NCBI RefSeq assembly: GCF_014639255.1
Contig: NZ_BMFV01000001.1
Location: forward strand, 62,001-126,000
DNA length: 64,000 nt
Direction: 5' to 3'
Source: Pullulanibacillus pueri
Lineage (GTDB): Bacteria > Bacillota > Bacilli > Bacillales > Sporolactobacillaceae
Translations under genes and position numbers: made by a program
Shown: positions 1 through 8,096 of the stretch, in pieces
Position numbering within the stretch: the first letter of the stretch is position 1
How the letters are laid out: each line of letters begins with the position of its first letter
The notes under the pieces: generated by a model
Databases searched by the model: none
What the model saw: only the letters and a program-made list of their open reading frames with translations
What the model was told of the DNA's origin: nothing

Positions 1-1
1 T

Positions 2-25
2 AGCGGATCAAGCGGAAAATTTTAA
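2..25 (+). CDS. possible last codons of an upstream gene
   Basis: One frame reads Ser-Gly-Ser-Ser-Gly-Lys-Phe followed by TAA just before the ribosome binding site of the next gene. A Gly/Ser-rich tail ending in Phe is common in TPM-domain membrane proteins, which often neighbour SPFH genes of the ydjI type. Only eight codons are visible, so this is a weak suggestion. Confidence 0.25.
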   Translation, partial: SGSSGKF

Positions 26-55
26 TGGTAAAGTTCTAAAAAGGAGAGATGCTAG

Positions 56-1051
56 GTGGGTTTTTTTAGAGACCAATTCGCGAATGTCGTCGAATGGCAA
101 GAATTTAGAGATGATATGATTTTTTATAAATGGAACAATGATGAAATTAAAAAAGGGAGTAAATTGATTATTCGTCCCGGTCAAGACGCGATATTTTTGA
201 ACAACGGGAAAATCGAAGGGGTCTTTCGTGAGGATGGGGAGTATGATATTGTTTCTGAAATTGTTCCTTTTCTGTCCACGTTAAAAGGCTTTAAGTTTGG
301 TTTTAATAGCGGCATGCGCGTTGAAGTGCTGTTTGTGAATACGAAGGAATTCACCGTCAAATGGGGAACAAAGAGCGCGATTAATATTCCGGCGCCAGGA
401 ATGCCAGGAGGGATGCCGATCAGAGCGAACGGTACCTTTAACTTTAAAGTCGATGATTATGTGGCTTTAATTGACCAAATTGCCGGTGTAAAGGATCGAT
501 ACTTAGTTGATGATGTTAAAATACGTATCACTTCGGTCTTAGATCAGCTCTTGATGAAATGGATTACCCAAGAGGGGAAGGATATGTTTAATCTTCAAGC
601 CAATGCCTCCGACATTTCTAGAGGCATTCAAGAGGATTTAGACATGCAAATGATCAAGAGTGGGATCACTATCACCGGGTTTAATGTGATGAGCTTTAAT
701 TATCCTAAAGAGATTCAAGATATGATTACTAAAAATGCTTCCTACGGTATGGTCGGCAATATGGATAAGTACCAGCAAATCTCAATCACCGATGGTATGG
801 CGTCTGGAAAGATGAGTGGATCAGGCATCACCTCAGATATGGTTGAGATGATGATGGGGATGAACGTGGCGAACAAAATGATGAATAATATTAACCCACC
901 ATCACAAAATCAAAGTCAGCCGGCGCCGAATCAAAACACAGAGCCAGCACCTAATGGCAATGGTCAGCAGCGGCCAAACTTTTGTCCGAACTGTGGAGCG
1001 AAAACCGGGCAGGCCAATTTCTGCTCGAACTGCGGTCAGAAACTCGTATAA
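56..1051 (+). CDS. SPFH/band-7 domain protein with C-terminal zinc ribbon (YdjI-like)
   Basis: A 331-residue protein starting at GTG 56, nine bases after AAGGAG (41-46). Residues 1-240 look like an SPFH/virion-core-protein domain of the Bacillus YdjI type, with a start of the form GFFRDQFANVVEW. A Met-rich helix (about 255-285) and a Gln/Pro/Asn-rich linker follow. The end is a single zinc ribbon with Cys310, Cys313, Cys323 and Cys326. There is no signal peptide or clear membrane span, so it is probably a peripheral scaffold protein. SPFH proteins organise membrane microdomains or oligomeric assemblies, and YdjI relatives sit beside TPM or PspA-like stress genes. The family call is firm. The exact role is unknown. 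Confidence 0.85.
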   Translation: MGFFRDQFANVVEWQEFRDDMIFYKWNNDEIKKGSKLIIRPGQDAIFLNNGKIEGVFREDGEYDIVSEIVPFLSTLKGFKFGFNSGMRVEVLFVNTKEFTVKWGTKSAINIPAPGMPGGMPIRANGTFNFKVDDYVALIDQIAGVKDRYLVDDVKIRITSVLDQLLMKWITQEGKDMFNLQANASDISRGIQEDLDMQMIKSGITITGFNVMSFNYPKEIQDMITKNASYGMVGNMDKYQQISITDGMASGKMSGSGITSDMVEMMMGMNVANKMMNNINPPSQNQSQPAPNQNTEPAPNGNGQQRPNFCPNCGAKTGQANFCSNCGQKLV

Positions 1052-1068
1052 ATAAATAGGAAGACAGA

Positions 1069-1114
1069 AACTCTCCTTTGCAGGTCTTTACTAGACTTGA
1101 AGGAGAGTTTTTTG
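1069..1114 (+). terminator. rho-independent terminator after the SPFH gene
   Basis: Perfect 10-bp stem (AACTCTCCTT at 1069-1078 with AAGGAGAGTT at 1100-1109) followed by a T run. It ends the SPFH transcript 18 bases after the stop codon. Confidence 0.85.
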
Positions 1115-1254
1115 TGAAACGTCAGCATCTATAAGCTGAATGCATATTGGCGCCCTCTTTTGTTAGATAAATATAATTTTGGATACAGATGGATAAAGAA
1201 TCACCAATTACTTTCAAAACCTTTGGATGGTGAAGTTACCATATGATATAATAT

Positions 1255-1273
1255 TTGACAATAAGAACGTTCC
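1255..1273 (+). promoter_or_regulatory. TTGACA box with LacI-type half-palindromic operator O1
   Basis: TTGACA (1255-1260) is followed at once by GAACGTTCC (1265-1273), one base short of the GGAACGTTCC palindrome found three more times downstream. The site would sit in the -35/-10 spacer, a classic repression position. The matching -10 box is not clear. It may be the autoregulatory site of the LacI gene, but the repeat at 1289-1453 lies between them. Confidence 0.5.
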
Positions 1274-1288
1274 AAAAAATATGGAAAC

Positions 1289-1453
1289 CAGAAAACTTAG
1301 GTTGTACTTCACTGTTGCGCCAAGTACAACCAGATGTTCAGGTACATGGTTTCAGACATCAAAGTTTTCGCTAAGTTTAACGGCAAAAGCTCTAGTTTGC
1401 TTATAGGCTCTTCCACAAAGGTATAATATATGATGTATGATGTTATAAAAAAG
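1289..1453 (-). repeat. dispersed structured repeat, family A, copy 1
   Basis: Reads in reverse complement as the same element found at 19.7, 29.3, 57.4 and 62.1 kb. Landmarks are AGAAAACTTAGG at one end, a CCTGAACATC hairpin in the middle (reverse strand), and GTTATAAAAAA at the other end. It is more diverged than the other copies. It lies just upstream of the LacI gene, so the repressor transcript either begins within it or carries it as leader. Confidence 0.7.
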
Positions 1454-1507
1454 CAGTTCCATTTCTCTATAAAACTATCTTTAAGCTGAACTATTGGGGG
1501 GAACTTT

Positions 1508-2509
1508 ATGGCTCCGACGATCATTGATGTCGCAAAATTAGCAAAAACATCAAAAAGCACGGTTTCTAGATATTTAAATGGGAAACCAGTGAAAAAAGAA
1601 ACAGAAGAAGCTTTGAAGAAAGCCATTAAAGAATTGAATTATCATCCCAATATGAATGCGAGACGGTTAGTGCTGAATCGAACACAAGTTATTGGGATTG
1701 TTGTCGATGACATTTCAAATAGTTTTTATTCGGGCATCTTAAAAGGTATCACTGAGGTTTCTAATAAAAATGGCTTTGATTGTGTCTTTTACTCCTGGAT
1801 GTCTAACCATAAAGGTGAGAGGGATTTTATCAATCTCCTCTATGAGGAACAGGTGGATGGGCTGATTTTCTTGAACTTTTCAAAACGGGAAAAAGAAGTC
1901 GTTGAAGAGATGAAAAATACGGCATTTGCTGTCGTCCTAATTGGTGATGATGCTGGCATCCAGGATGTAAGCTCTATTGATGTGGATAATTTTAGTGGCG
2001 TGGGTGATGTCGTGCGCTATCTCCACAGAATTGGCCATCGACAGCTTGCTTATATTACTGGTCCTGAATCAGCAGGTGCGACCCAAGAGAGAACCAATGG
2101 GTTTGAAAAGACGATAAGAGAACTGGGGTTGGCGTTTAACCCTGAATTAATGGTGTCTTCGGACTGGTCCAACCAAGGGGGCTATCAGGCGATGAAGCAA
2201 TTGCTGGAAGTCGGCGGCTTTACGGCTGTTGTGGCTTCTAATGACCAGACGGCATTAGGCGCGATCGGTGCAGCGCATGAGCAAGGCTATAGTATCCCCA
2301 AGGATTTTTCGATTGTCGGTTTTGATGATATTGAAATTTCAAAATGGATTTATCCCTCCTTAACGACGGTGAGGCAACCTTTTGTTGACATCGGAATAAA
2401 GGCTGCCGAGGTTCTCTTTGAGAAGATAAAAGGAACTAAGAAGCAAGCCAATTCACGCATACTCTTAAAACCCAACTTGGTGATTCGCAATTCTTGCCTC
2501 AATCTATAA
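1508..2509 (+). CDS. LacI-family transcriptional repressor
   Basis: A 333-residue DNA-binding repressor. Residues 2-24 form the LacI helix-turn-helix (TIIDVAKLAKTSKSTVSRYL), followed by the hinge helix and a periplasmic-binding-protein-like effector domain (about 60-330) with typical ends such as DDIEISKWIYPSLTTVRQP. ATG 1508 follows a GGGGGG stretch. The gene heads a sugar ABC and hydrolase locus transcribed in the same direction. Palindromes of the form GGAACGTTCC occur upstream of it, upstream of the permease genes (twice) and upstream of the binding-protein gene. It most likely represses this locus until a sugar binds. The effector sugar cannot be read from sequence. Confidence 0.93.
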   Translation: MAPTIIDVAKLAKTSKSTVSRYLNGKPVKKETEEALKKAIKELNYHPNMNARRLVLNRTQVIGIVVDDISNSFYSGILKGITEVSNKNGFDCVFYSWMSNHKGERDFINLLYEEQVDGLIFLNFSKREKEVVEEMKNTAFAVVLIGDDAGIQDVSSIDVDNFSGVGDVVRYLHRIGHRQLAYITGPESAGATQERTNGFEKTIRELGLAFNPELMVSSDWSNQGGYQAMKQLLEVGGFTAVVASNDQTALGAIGAAHEQGYSIPKDFSIVGFDDIEISKWIYPSLTTVRQPFVDIGIKAAEVLFEKIKGTKKQANSRILLKPNLVIRNSCLNL

Positions 2510-2577
2510 ACCTTAGGATGCGTGCGGATAGAGGTTAAATCTGTTGGTACAATTCTATTTTTCTATTTAAAAGTTTA

Positions 2578-2634
2578 TTGACTTTTAGAATTGTTCGTCT
2601 ATAATGAAGTTAAATTAGTTTTGGGAACGTTCCT
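2578..2634 (+). promoter_or_regulatory. ABC operon promoter with LacI-type operator O2
   Basis: TTGACT (2578-2583), a 16-base spacer and TATAAT (2600-2605) form a good sigma-A promoter. The perfect palindrome GGAACGTTCC (2624-2633) lies about 18 bases after the -10 box, near the expected transcript start. A LacI protein bound here would block initiation of the permease operon. Confidence 0.75.
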
Positions 2635-2661
2635 AAAATAATAGCATCATTTAGATGTTTA

Positions 2662-2684
2662 AAACCCGTCTTAGAAACGGGTTT
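2662..2684 (+). promoter_or_regulatory. leader hairpin in the ABC operon 5' UTR
   Basis: AAACCCGT (2662-2669) pairs with ACGGGTTT (2677-2684), followed by a weak T-rich stretch. It lies downstream of the promoter and 112 bases before the first permease. It may act as a partial terminator or an RNA stabiliser. Confidence 0.45.
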
Positions 2685-2752
2685 CATTACTCATTAAAAT
2701 GTAAACGCCATCATTGTGGTGTTTAGTGTGAACATCAGTTTAAAGAAAAGTG

Positions 2753-2762
2753 GGAACGCTCC
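2753..2762 (+). promoter_or_regulatory. LacI-type operator O3
   Basis: GGAACGCTCC, a one-base variant of the GGAACGTTCC palindrome, preceded by the same AAAAGTG or AAAGTG context as O4. It lies 34 bases before the permease start codon and may act as an auxiliary operator or roadblock with O2, 129 bp away. Confidence 0.6.
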
Positions 2763-2795
2763 TATATTACTTATTTTATTAGGAGGTGGAGGGGT

Positions 2796-3701
2796 TTGAG
2801 AAAAACAAAAAGGATAAAGAGTCTTAAAAAATCACGTTTTGGCTATTTCTTTATAGCACCCTATTTTATCGTCTTTCTAATCTTTGGTCTGTATCCGATT
2901 ATCTATTCCTTTTATACAAGCTTTTCAAAATGGGATGGATTTTCACCACCTGTCTTTATCGGTTTAGACAATTATCAGCGATTGTTTACTAATCTAGAAT
3001 TTTACCATTCTATCCTTAATACCTTGATTATTTGGATTGTCTCGATTGTTCCAGAATTAATTATTGCTTTACTGCTCGCCCTCATTCTCAATGAAAGGTT
3101 TGTGAAGGGTAAACATGTCTTCCGAGCGGTATTTTATTTTCCCAATATCGTGACAGCGATAACGATTGGGGTATTGGTCAATCTCATGTTTGACTGGCAA
3201 ACAGGGAGTATAAACAAACTGTTAATGGCCTTGCACATTACCGACCATCCGATTAACTGGTTCGGGCATTCGTTCTTAGCGCAAATCATTATTTCGGCTG
3301 TCATGTGCTGGCAATGGTTTGGCGTCAATATGCTCATTTTTACAGCTGGGCTGCAGTCCATTCCGAGAACACTTTACGAGGCAGCTGAGGTTGATGGGGC
3401 TAATCGTTTTCAAATTACAATGAATATTACCTTACCACTATTAAAACCCGTTATTCTCTTCACAGTCATTACATCTATCATTGGCGGTATGCAAATATTT
3501 GAAGTTCCTTTAGTCGCGGGAAATGCTTCAGGGGATTCTACACAAACGATGATGGTTTACTTATATAACACGGCTTTTACACGTTTTCAATATGGTTATG
3601 CATCAAGTATCTCTTATGGCATGTTTATTATTATTCTCATCTTCTCGATCATTTCATTACTTGTGTCGCGGAGCAGGAAGAAAAATACGCAAAGTGTATA
3701 G
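2796..3701 (+). CDS. sugar ABC transporter permease (MalF/LacF type)
   Basis: A 301-residue integral membrane permease of the carbohydrate-uptake (CUT1) class. TTG 2796 follows AGGAGGTGG (2781-2789). The first membrane span (about 17-38) includes FFIAPYFIVFLIFGLYP, and a conserved SFSKWDG loop follows. The coupling EAA loop begins at residue 195 (EAAEVDGANRFQITMNITLP) and contacts the ATPase. No ATPase gene lies nearby, so the pair probably uses a shared MsmX-type ATPase encoded elsewhere, as is common in Bacillales. It is the first gene of the permease-permease-binding protein operon under operators O2 and O3. Confidence 0.93.
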   Translation: MRKTKRIKSLKKSRFGYFFIAPYFIVFLIFGLYPIIYSFYTSFSKWDGFSPPVFIGLDNYQRLFTNLEFYHSILNTLIIWIVSIVPELIIALLLALILNERFVKGKHVFRAVFYFPNIVTAITIGVLVNLMFDWQTGSINKLLMALHITDHPINWFGHSFLAQIIISAVMCWQWFGVNMLIFTAGLQSIPRTLYEAAEVDGANRFQITMNITLPLLKPVILFTVITSIIGGMQIFEVPLVAGNASGDSTQTMMVYLYNTAFTRFQYGYASSISYGMFIIILIFSIISLLVSRSRKKNTQSV

Positions 3702-3707
3702 GGGGGT

Positions 3708-4595
3708 GTGGTCGTGCAACTCAATTCACAAGTAAAAAACAAAACGAAAGAGCAAATATCTGAAAACTACCGGTTAAAGAGGATGCTTGTTCGGGGCTTG
3801 ATCTACTTGATCTTAATCGTAGGAGCAGCCATCTGCCTTCTCCCTTTTTACAGCATGATTATTTCCTCAACGCATTCGAATACGGATATTTCCAATAAGT
3901 TTCTACTCCTTCCCGGGGATCAATTTATCGAGAATTATAAAAGGTTGATCAAGATTGTACCGATTTGGAGAGGATTTCTCAATAGCGTGTTCCTCACTGT
4001 CGTTGGGACATCGGTGACCTTATATTTTTCAGCGATGACCGCCTATGGCTTTTCAAAATATGACTTTAAGTACTCAAAAGTTCTCTTTAGCTGTGTCTTA
4101 GCCACTTTAATGATTCCTGGAGAATTGAGTATTATTGGCTTTTTTAGATTGATGGGTAACTTTCATATGTTAAATACGTATTGGCCATTGATTTTACCGG
4201 GGATTGCCAATGCCTTCGGGACCTTTTTTCTTAAACAAAATTGTGATCAGGCTGTCTCTAGTGAAATTATTGAGTCCGCGCGGATGGATGGCTGTGGTGA
4301 ACTGAAAGCCTTTCACCGCTTAGTTCTTCCCTTACTGAAACCGGCGTTAGCCACCTTTGGGATTTTAGCCTTCATCGGACAGTGGAATAGCTTTATGTTA
4401 CCTGTGATTACACTCTTTGATAATAACCTGCAGCCACTCCCCGTTATGGTTGCGATGACAAGGGGACAGTTTGGTACCGATTACGGTGCGCAATATGTGG
4501 GAATTGTCATATCCATAGTTCCGATCATGCTCTTGTTCGCCTTCTTATCACGAAAAATCATGGATGGTGTTTCAGCTGGGGCACTGAAGGAATAG
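3708..4595 (+). CDS. sugar ABC transporter permease (MalG type)
   Basis: A 295-residue second permease starting at GTG 3708, six bases after the previous stop, so translation is probably coupled. A spanning segment lies at about 26-48. The EAA loop starts at residue 189 (ESARMDGCGELKAFHRLVLP) and the C-terminal spans end in SRKIMDGVSAGALKE, the standard MalG-type tail. It forms the heterodimeric channel with the preceding permease. An in-frame GTG two codons later is an alternative start. Confidence 0.93.
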   Translation: MVVQLNSQVKNKTKEQISENYRLKRMLVRGLIYLILIVGAAICLLPFYSMIISSTHSNTDISNKFLLLPGDQFIENYKRLIKIVPIWRGFLNSVFLTVVGTSVTLYFSAMTAYGFSKYDFKYSKVLFSCVLATLMIPGELSIIGFFRLMGNFHMLNTYWPLILPGIANAFGTFFLKQNCDQAVSSEIIESARMDGCGELKAFHRLVLPLLKPALATFGILAFIGQWNSFMLPVITLFDNNLQPLPVMVAMTRGQFGTDYGAQYVGIVISIVPIMLLFAFLSRKIMDGVSAGALKE

Positions 4596-4636
4596 GACTT
4601 TATTTAGAAAAAAGTTAAGCGAATGTCAAGAAAGTG

Positions 4637-4646
4637 GGAACGTTCC
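4637..4646 (+). promoter_or_regulatory. LacI-type operator O4 before the binding-protein gene
   Basis: Perfect GGAACGTTCC palindrome in the gap between the second permease and the solute-binding protein, 30 bases before the start codon. It implies that an internal promoter or roadblock gives the binding protein its own regulated expression. Confidence 0.65.
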
Positions 4647-4676
4647 AATTTTAAAAATATGGAGGATGATGAAGTG

Positions 4677-5963
4677 ATGAAACGAAAAGGTCTATCTCTT
4701 TTTGCTTTACTTTTAGTCATTTGTCTTGGACTCTCAGGGTGTTCTAGTTCTGGTTCGCAATCGACTTCCTCTGATGGCTCGGGAAAAAAGCAAACCTTAG
4801 TGGTCTGGACGTTTTTTGATCAGGTTAAGCTCTTGGCAAAGCAATTTGAAAAATCACATCCTAATGTGGATGTCCAGGTCAAGGTTTTCCCTGGTGATCA
4901 ATATAAAACTAAGCTTCAAACGGCTTTACAAACAAAGACCAATGTTCCTGATGTCTTTGATTTGGAAAGAGGGTATATTAGCTCATTCATTAACACACCT
5001 TTTGTCGCTGATTTATCTGATATGGGTGGCGATAAATTGGTAAAAGATATGGTGCCTTATGTCGCCGATTTGGGTAAGGATGATGATGGTCATGTTAAAG
5101 CAGTTGCGGATTCTTCCTCTCCCATAGGGCTCTGGTATCATCGTAAGGCAGCGAAAAAATGGCTCGGCACAGATGATCCTGACAAAATTTCGGCTATGAT
5201 CAACAGCTGGGATAAAATCATTACTCTCGGTAAAAAAGTGTATAAAGAGAGTAATGGCAAGGTCCATTTACTAGATTCCACCGGAAGCATTTACGATATG
5301 GAAAAATATCAAATGCAGCCATGGGTTAAAAACAATGTCTTTCAAATTGATTCAAAATGGAACGACGTGTTGAACACGATGCGGACTGTTCGTCAAGAGA
5401 ATGTGGATGCCAAGCTAGCAGGTTCCTCTCCAGGTTGGGGGTCGGCATTGAACAACTATGATCCGGCTGGAAAGGCGATTATGTTCGGTGTTCCTTCGTG
5501 GGCAACGATGGATGTCGATACGAAAGATGGAAAGGCTGATGGGCAGTTTGGCGTAGCAAAAGCCCCCGTCGGTTCCTATGATGGTGGGACGTATCGGGCG
5601 ATCTATGCGAATACCTCTAAGAAGAAGTTAGCATATGAATTTGTCCAATTCGATGCCAGTGAAAAATGGCAAAATTATAACTTAAAAAATACCGGAAATA
5701 TGCCTTCACTTCTCTCGGTCTATGATCAAAACGCCGACAGTTATACACCACCGATGTACGGTGACCAAAAAGTGTTAAACATGTATAAGGATATTTCTGA
5801 ACAAATTCCAGCTGCTCCTGCAGGGAAGTATACGGCGGATATTAATTCCACTTTTGGCGGCATTGTAACCGACATGCTGAATAAAGGGAAGTCCAACCAA
5901 TGGGCATTTGATCAATTAAAAGAAAAGGTAAAGGAATCTTATCCCGAATTTAAATTCAAGTAA
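4677..5963 (+). CDS. extracellular sugar-binding lipoprotein of an ABC transporter
   Basis: A 428-residue lipoprotein if started at ATG 4677 (GTG 4674 is an alternative), after GGAGG at 4661-4665. An upstream in-frame ATG at 4623 would put operator O4 inside the coding region and is rejected. The signal peptide carries a lipobox LSGC with Cys22, then a Ser-rich linker. The mature domain starts QTLVVWTFFDQ and includes FEKSHPNVDVQVKVFPG, typical of family 1 extracellular solute-binding proteins. It captures an oligosaccharide at the membrane surface for the two permeases. The substrate is unknown. Confidence 0.93.
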   Translation: MKRKGLSLFALLLVICLGLSGCSSSGSQSTSSDGSGKKQTLVVWTFFDQVKLLAKQFEKSHPNVDVQVKVFPGDQYKTKLQTALQTKTNVPDVFDLERGYISSFINTPFVADLSDMGGDKLVKDMVPYVADLGKDDDGHVKAVADSSSPIGLWYHRKAAKKWLGTDDPDKISAMINSWDKIITLGKKVYKESNGKVHLLDSTGSIYDMEKYQMQPWVKNNVFQIDSKWNDVLNTMRTVRQENVDAKLAGSSPGWGSALNNYDPAGKAIMFGVPSWATMDVDTKDGKADGQFGVAKAPVGSYDGGTYRAIYANTSKKKLAYEFVQFDASEKWQNYNLKNTGNMPSLLSVYDQNADSYTPPMYGDQKVLNMYKDISEQIPAAPAGKYTADINSTFGGIVTDMLNKGKSNQWAFDQLKEKVKESYPEFKFK

Positions 5964-6158
5964 TGTCATTTGAATGACAGTTGAAAAGGCTAATCCCAAA
6001 TTGGGGTTCGCCTTTCACCCTTTTATAGTGCATGACGAAAGTGAGGTAAAGCATGAATACCGCTTTCAACGTTTCATAGAAAAAAGTCACAAGGTGAGGC
6101 TTATCATTTACTTCTACAGAGAAAGTCGTCATCCTGATGTTGGTAAAGGAGCGTTTCC

Positions 6159-7994
6159 ATGTTAAAAGTATTAGAAAATCTCTATTTATACAAAGATACA
6201 TGCAATGTTTATGTCATTAAAAATGGAGAACAGGCCGTTTTAGTGGATTTCGGAAGTGGAGGCGTCCTCGAACATTTAGAAGACATTGGCATCACTACAG
6301 TCACCGATGTGTTACTGACACATCACCATAGAGATCAGGCCCAGGGTTTAGAAAAAATTGATCAAAACAAAATTCACATTTGGGTCCCTCATATGGAGCA
6401 AGACCTCTTTAAGGAAGCGGACCATCATTGGCAAGGGAGAGAAATCTATAACAATTACAATATGCGCGAAGACCGCTTTTCCATTCTCAATTCTATTTCT
6501 ATTACAGGGACACTAAAAGATTATTCGACCTATACCTTTGCTGGCTATGATTGGGAGGTGCTTCCGACACCTGGCCATACGATCGGCTCGATTAGCTTGC
6601 TAGTTAATGTTGATGGAAATAAAGTGGGCTTCACCGGTGACTTGATCTTTGCTCCAGGGAAGGTGTGGTCGCTAGCCGCAACACAATGGTCCTATAATGG
6701 CGCAGAAGGTGTGCCCTACAGCATATTATCTTTATTGAGTTTAAAGGAAAAAACACCTTCCTATATTTGTCCATCGCACGGGGAGATCATGACTCAGCCC
6801 GCGTCCGCTATTGATGTGACTGTCGAGGCTTTACAGAGCCTGCTGAATCATCGCAAGCAATCTACAAAATTATTAGAGCTTAGAAACAAGCCTTATAGAG
6901 AACTGTTGCCCCATCTTCTTAAAAATCGCACGAGCTGGGCTCATTCTTATGTGGTGCTTTCTGAGAGTGGTAAAGCGCTGATTATTGATTATGGGTACGA
7001 TTTTATGGCGGGAATGGCCCTAGGAACGGATCGGGCTGCCCGGCGACCTTGGCTTTATAACATTGAAAAGTTAAAGAAAGATTATGGTGTAGAAAAGATC
7101 GATGTCGCACTGCTCACGCATTTCCATGATGATCATGTTGGCGGCTTGAATGTCCTGCGTGATGTTGAGGGCACCCAAGTGTGGGCGGCAGAAAATTTTG
7201 CAGATATCTTAGAGCGTCCAGCTCACTACGATCTTCCCTGTCTTTGGTATGATCCTATCAAGGTTGATCGCAAGGTTCCGCTCAATCGCGTGTTTCAATG
7301 GGAAGAATATGAATTTACCTTATATGAGCAATCTGGTCATACCCTTTATGCCGTTGCCATTGATTTTGAAGTGGATGGTCAACGCGTGTTAGCGATTGGT
7401 GACCAATATCAAGAGACAAGTCCCAATTACGTTTATAAAAATGATTTTCGCATTTGGGATTACAAAGACAGTGCTGCATTATATAACAAGCTCAAACCCG
7501 ACCTCTTAATTTCCGGTCATTCCGAGCCCATTTGGCTCACAGAGCAAATCTTGCAGGACTTTACGAAAACAGGGGAAGAATTAGAACGCATTCATCGGAA
7601 TTTGCTACCTGAAGGCATGGTATTAAATGGGGATGGGTCTCTGGCCACATTATCCCCTTATCAAAAAATGGTGCAGAAGAATGAGACCTTTACCCTCACA
7701 GCCGTTGTGAAAAATCCATATAGTGAGCAGAAATCCATTGTTGCGGCCCTTCATGTTCCAGAGCATTGGGGCGTTCATGAAACTGCGCAACAAGTGACTG
7801 TTAGTGAAAAGGGGTTAGCAGAGCTCTTCTTCTCCGTCACGGCCCCAGATTTTGAAGTGAGGAGAGCAAGAATCGCGGTTGATGTCACCATTGGAGACGA
7901 AAAATTTGGGCAGCAGGCGGAAGCACTGGTCACCATTTCTTCAAAAGGGCCGCTTATTGATGAAGTCATCAAATCAAAAGCAAGCGTTGAATAG
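6159..7994 (+). CDS. tandem metallo-beta-lactamase-fold hydrolase
   Basis: A 611-residue cytoplasmic protein with two MBL-fold domains. The first (about 1-225) has THHHRDQ at 54-60, PTPGHT at 136-141, FTGD at 158-161 and SHGE at 206-209. Its motif ends in Gln where His is usual (HxHxDQ). The second (about 255-480) has the complete HFHDDH motif at 321-326, SGHT and IGDQ. A C-terminal stretch (about 500-600) looks like a beta-sandwich (AVVKNPYSEQKSIVAALHVP). It lies between a sugar ABC operon and two other large enzymes, so a role in processing the imported compound is likely. The reaction is not known. Confidence 0.8.
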   Translation: MLKVLENLYLYKDTCNVYVIKNGEQAVLVDFGSGGVLEHLEDIGITTVTDVLLTHHHRDQAQGLEKIDQNKIHIWVPHMEQDLFKEADHHWQGREIYNNYNMREDRFSILNSISITGTLKDYSTYTFAGYDWEVLPTPGHTIGSISLLVNVDGNKVGFTGDLIFAPGKVWSLAATQWSYNGAEGVPYSILSLLSLKEKTPSYICPSHGEIMTQPASAIDVTVEALQSLLNHRKQSTKLLELRNKPYRELLPHLLKNRTSWAHSYVVLSESGKALIIDYGYDFMAGMALGTDRAARRPWLYNIEKLKKDYGVEKIDVALLTHFHDDHVGGLNVLRDVEGTQVWAAENFADILERPAHYDLPCLWYDPIKVDRKVPLNRVFQWEEYEFTLYEQSGHTLYAVAIDFEVDGQRVLAIGDQYQETSPNYVYKNDFRIWDYKDSAALYNKLKPDLLISGHSEPIWLTEQILQDFTKTGEELERIHRNLLPEGMVLNGDGSLATLSPYQKMVQKNETFTLTAVVKNPYSEQKSIVAALHVPEHWGVHETAQQVTVSEKGLAELFFSVTAPDFEVRRARIAVDVTIGDEKFGQQAEALVTISSKGPLIDEVIKSKASVE

Positions 7995-8096
7995 GACCGG
8001 CAATAGATATGATAATCCATCAGGCTGTGGCGGGGCGTCATTTTGGCAAGAAAGATATTAAATGAAAAAATGAATCAGCTTAGAGGCGGGATGATA

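Noticed and set aside
1309..1626. Minus-strand 105-codon frame upstream of and into the LacI gene
   Set aside because: It covers repeat A copy 1 and the antisense of the LacI HTH, and no family features were seen.
5974..6165. 63-codon frame between the binding-protein gene and the MBL gene
   Set aside because: No ribosome site, no recognisable family, and it overlaps the MBL start. Treated as intergenic.
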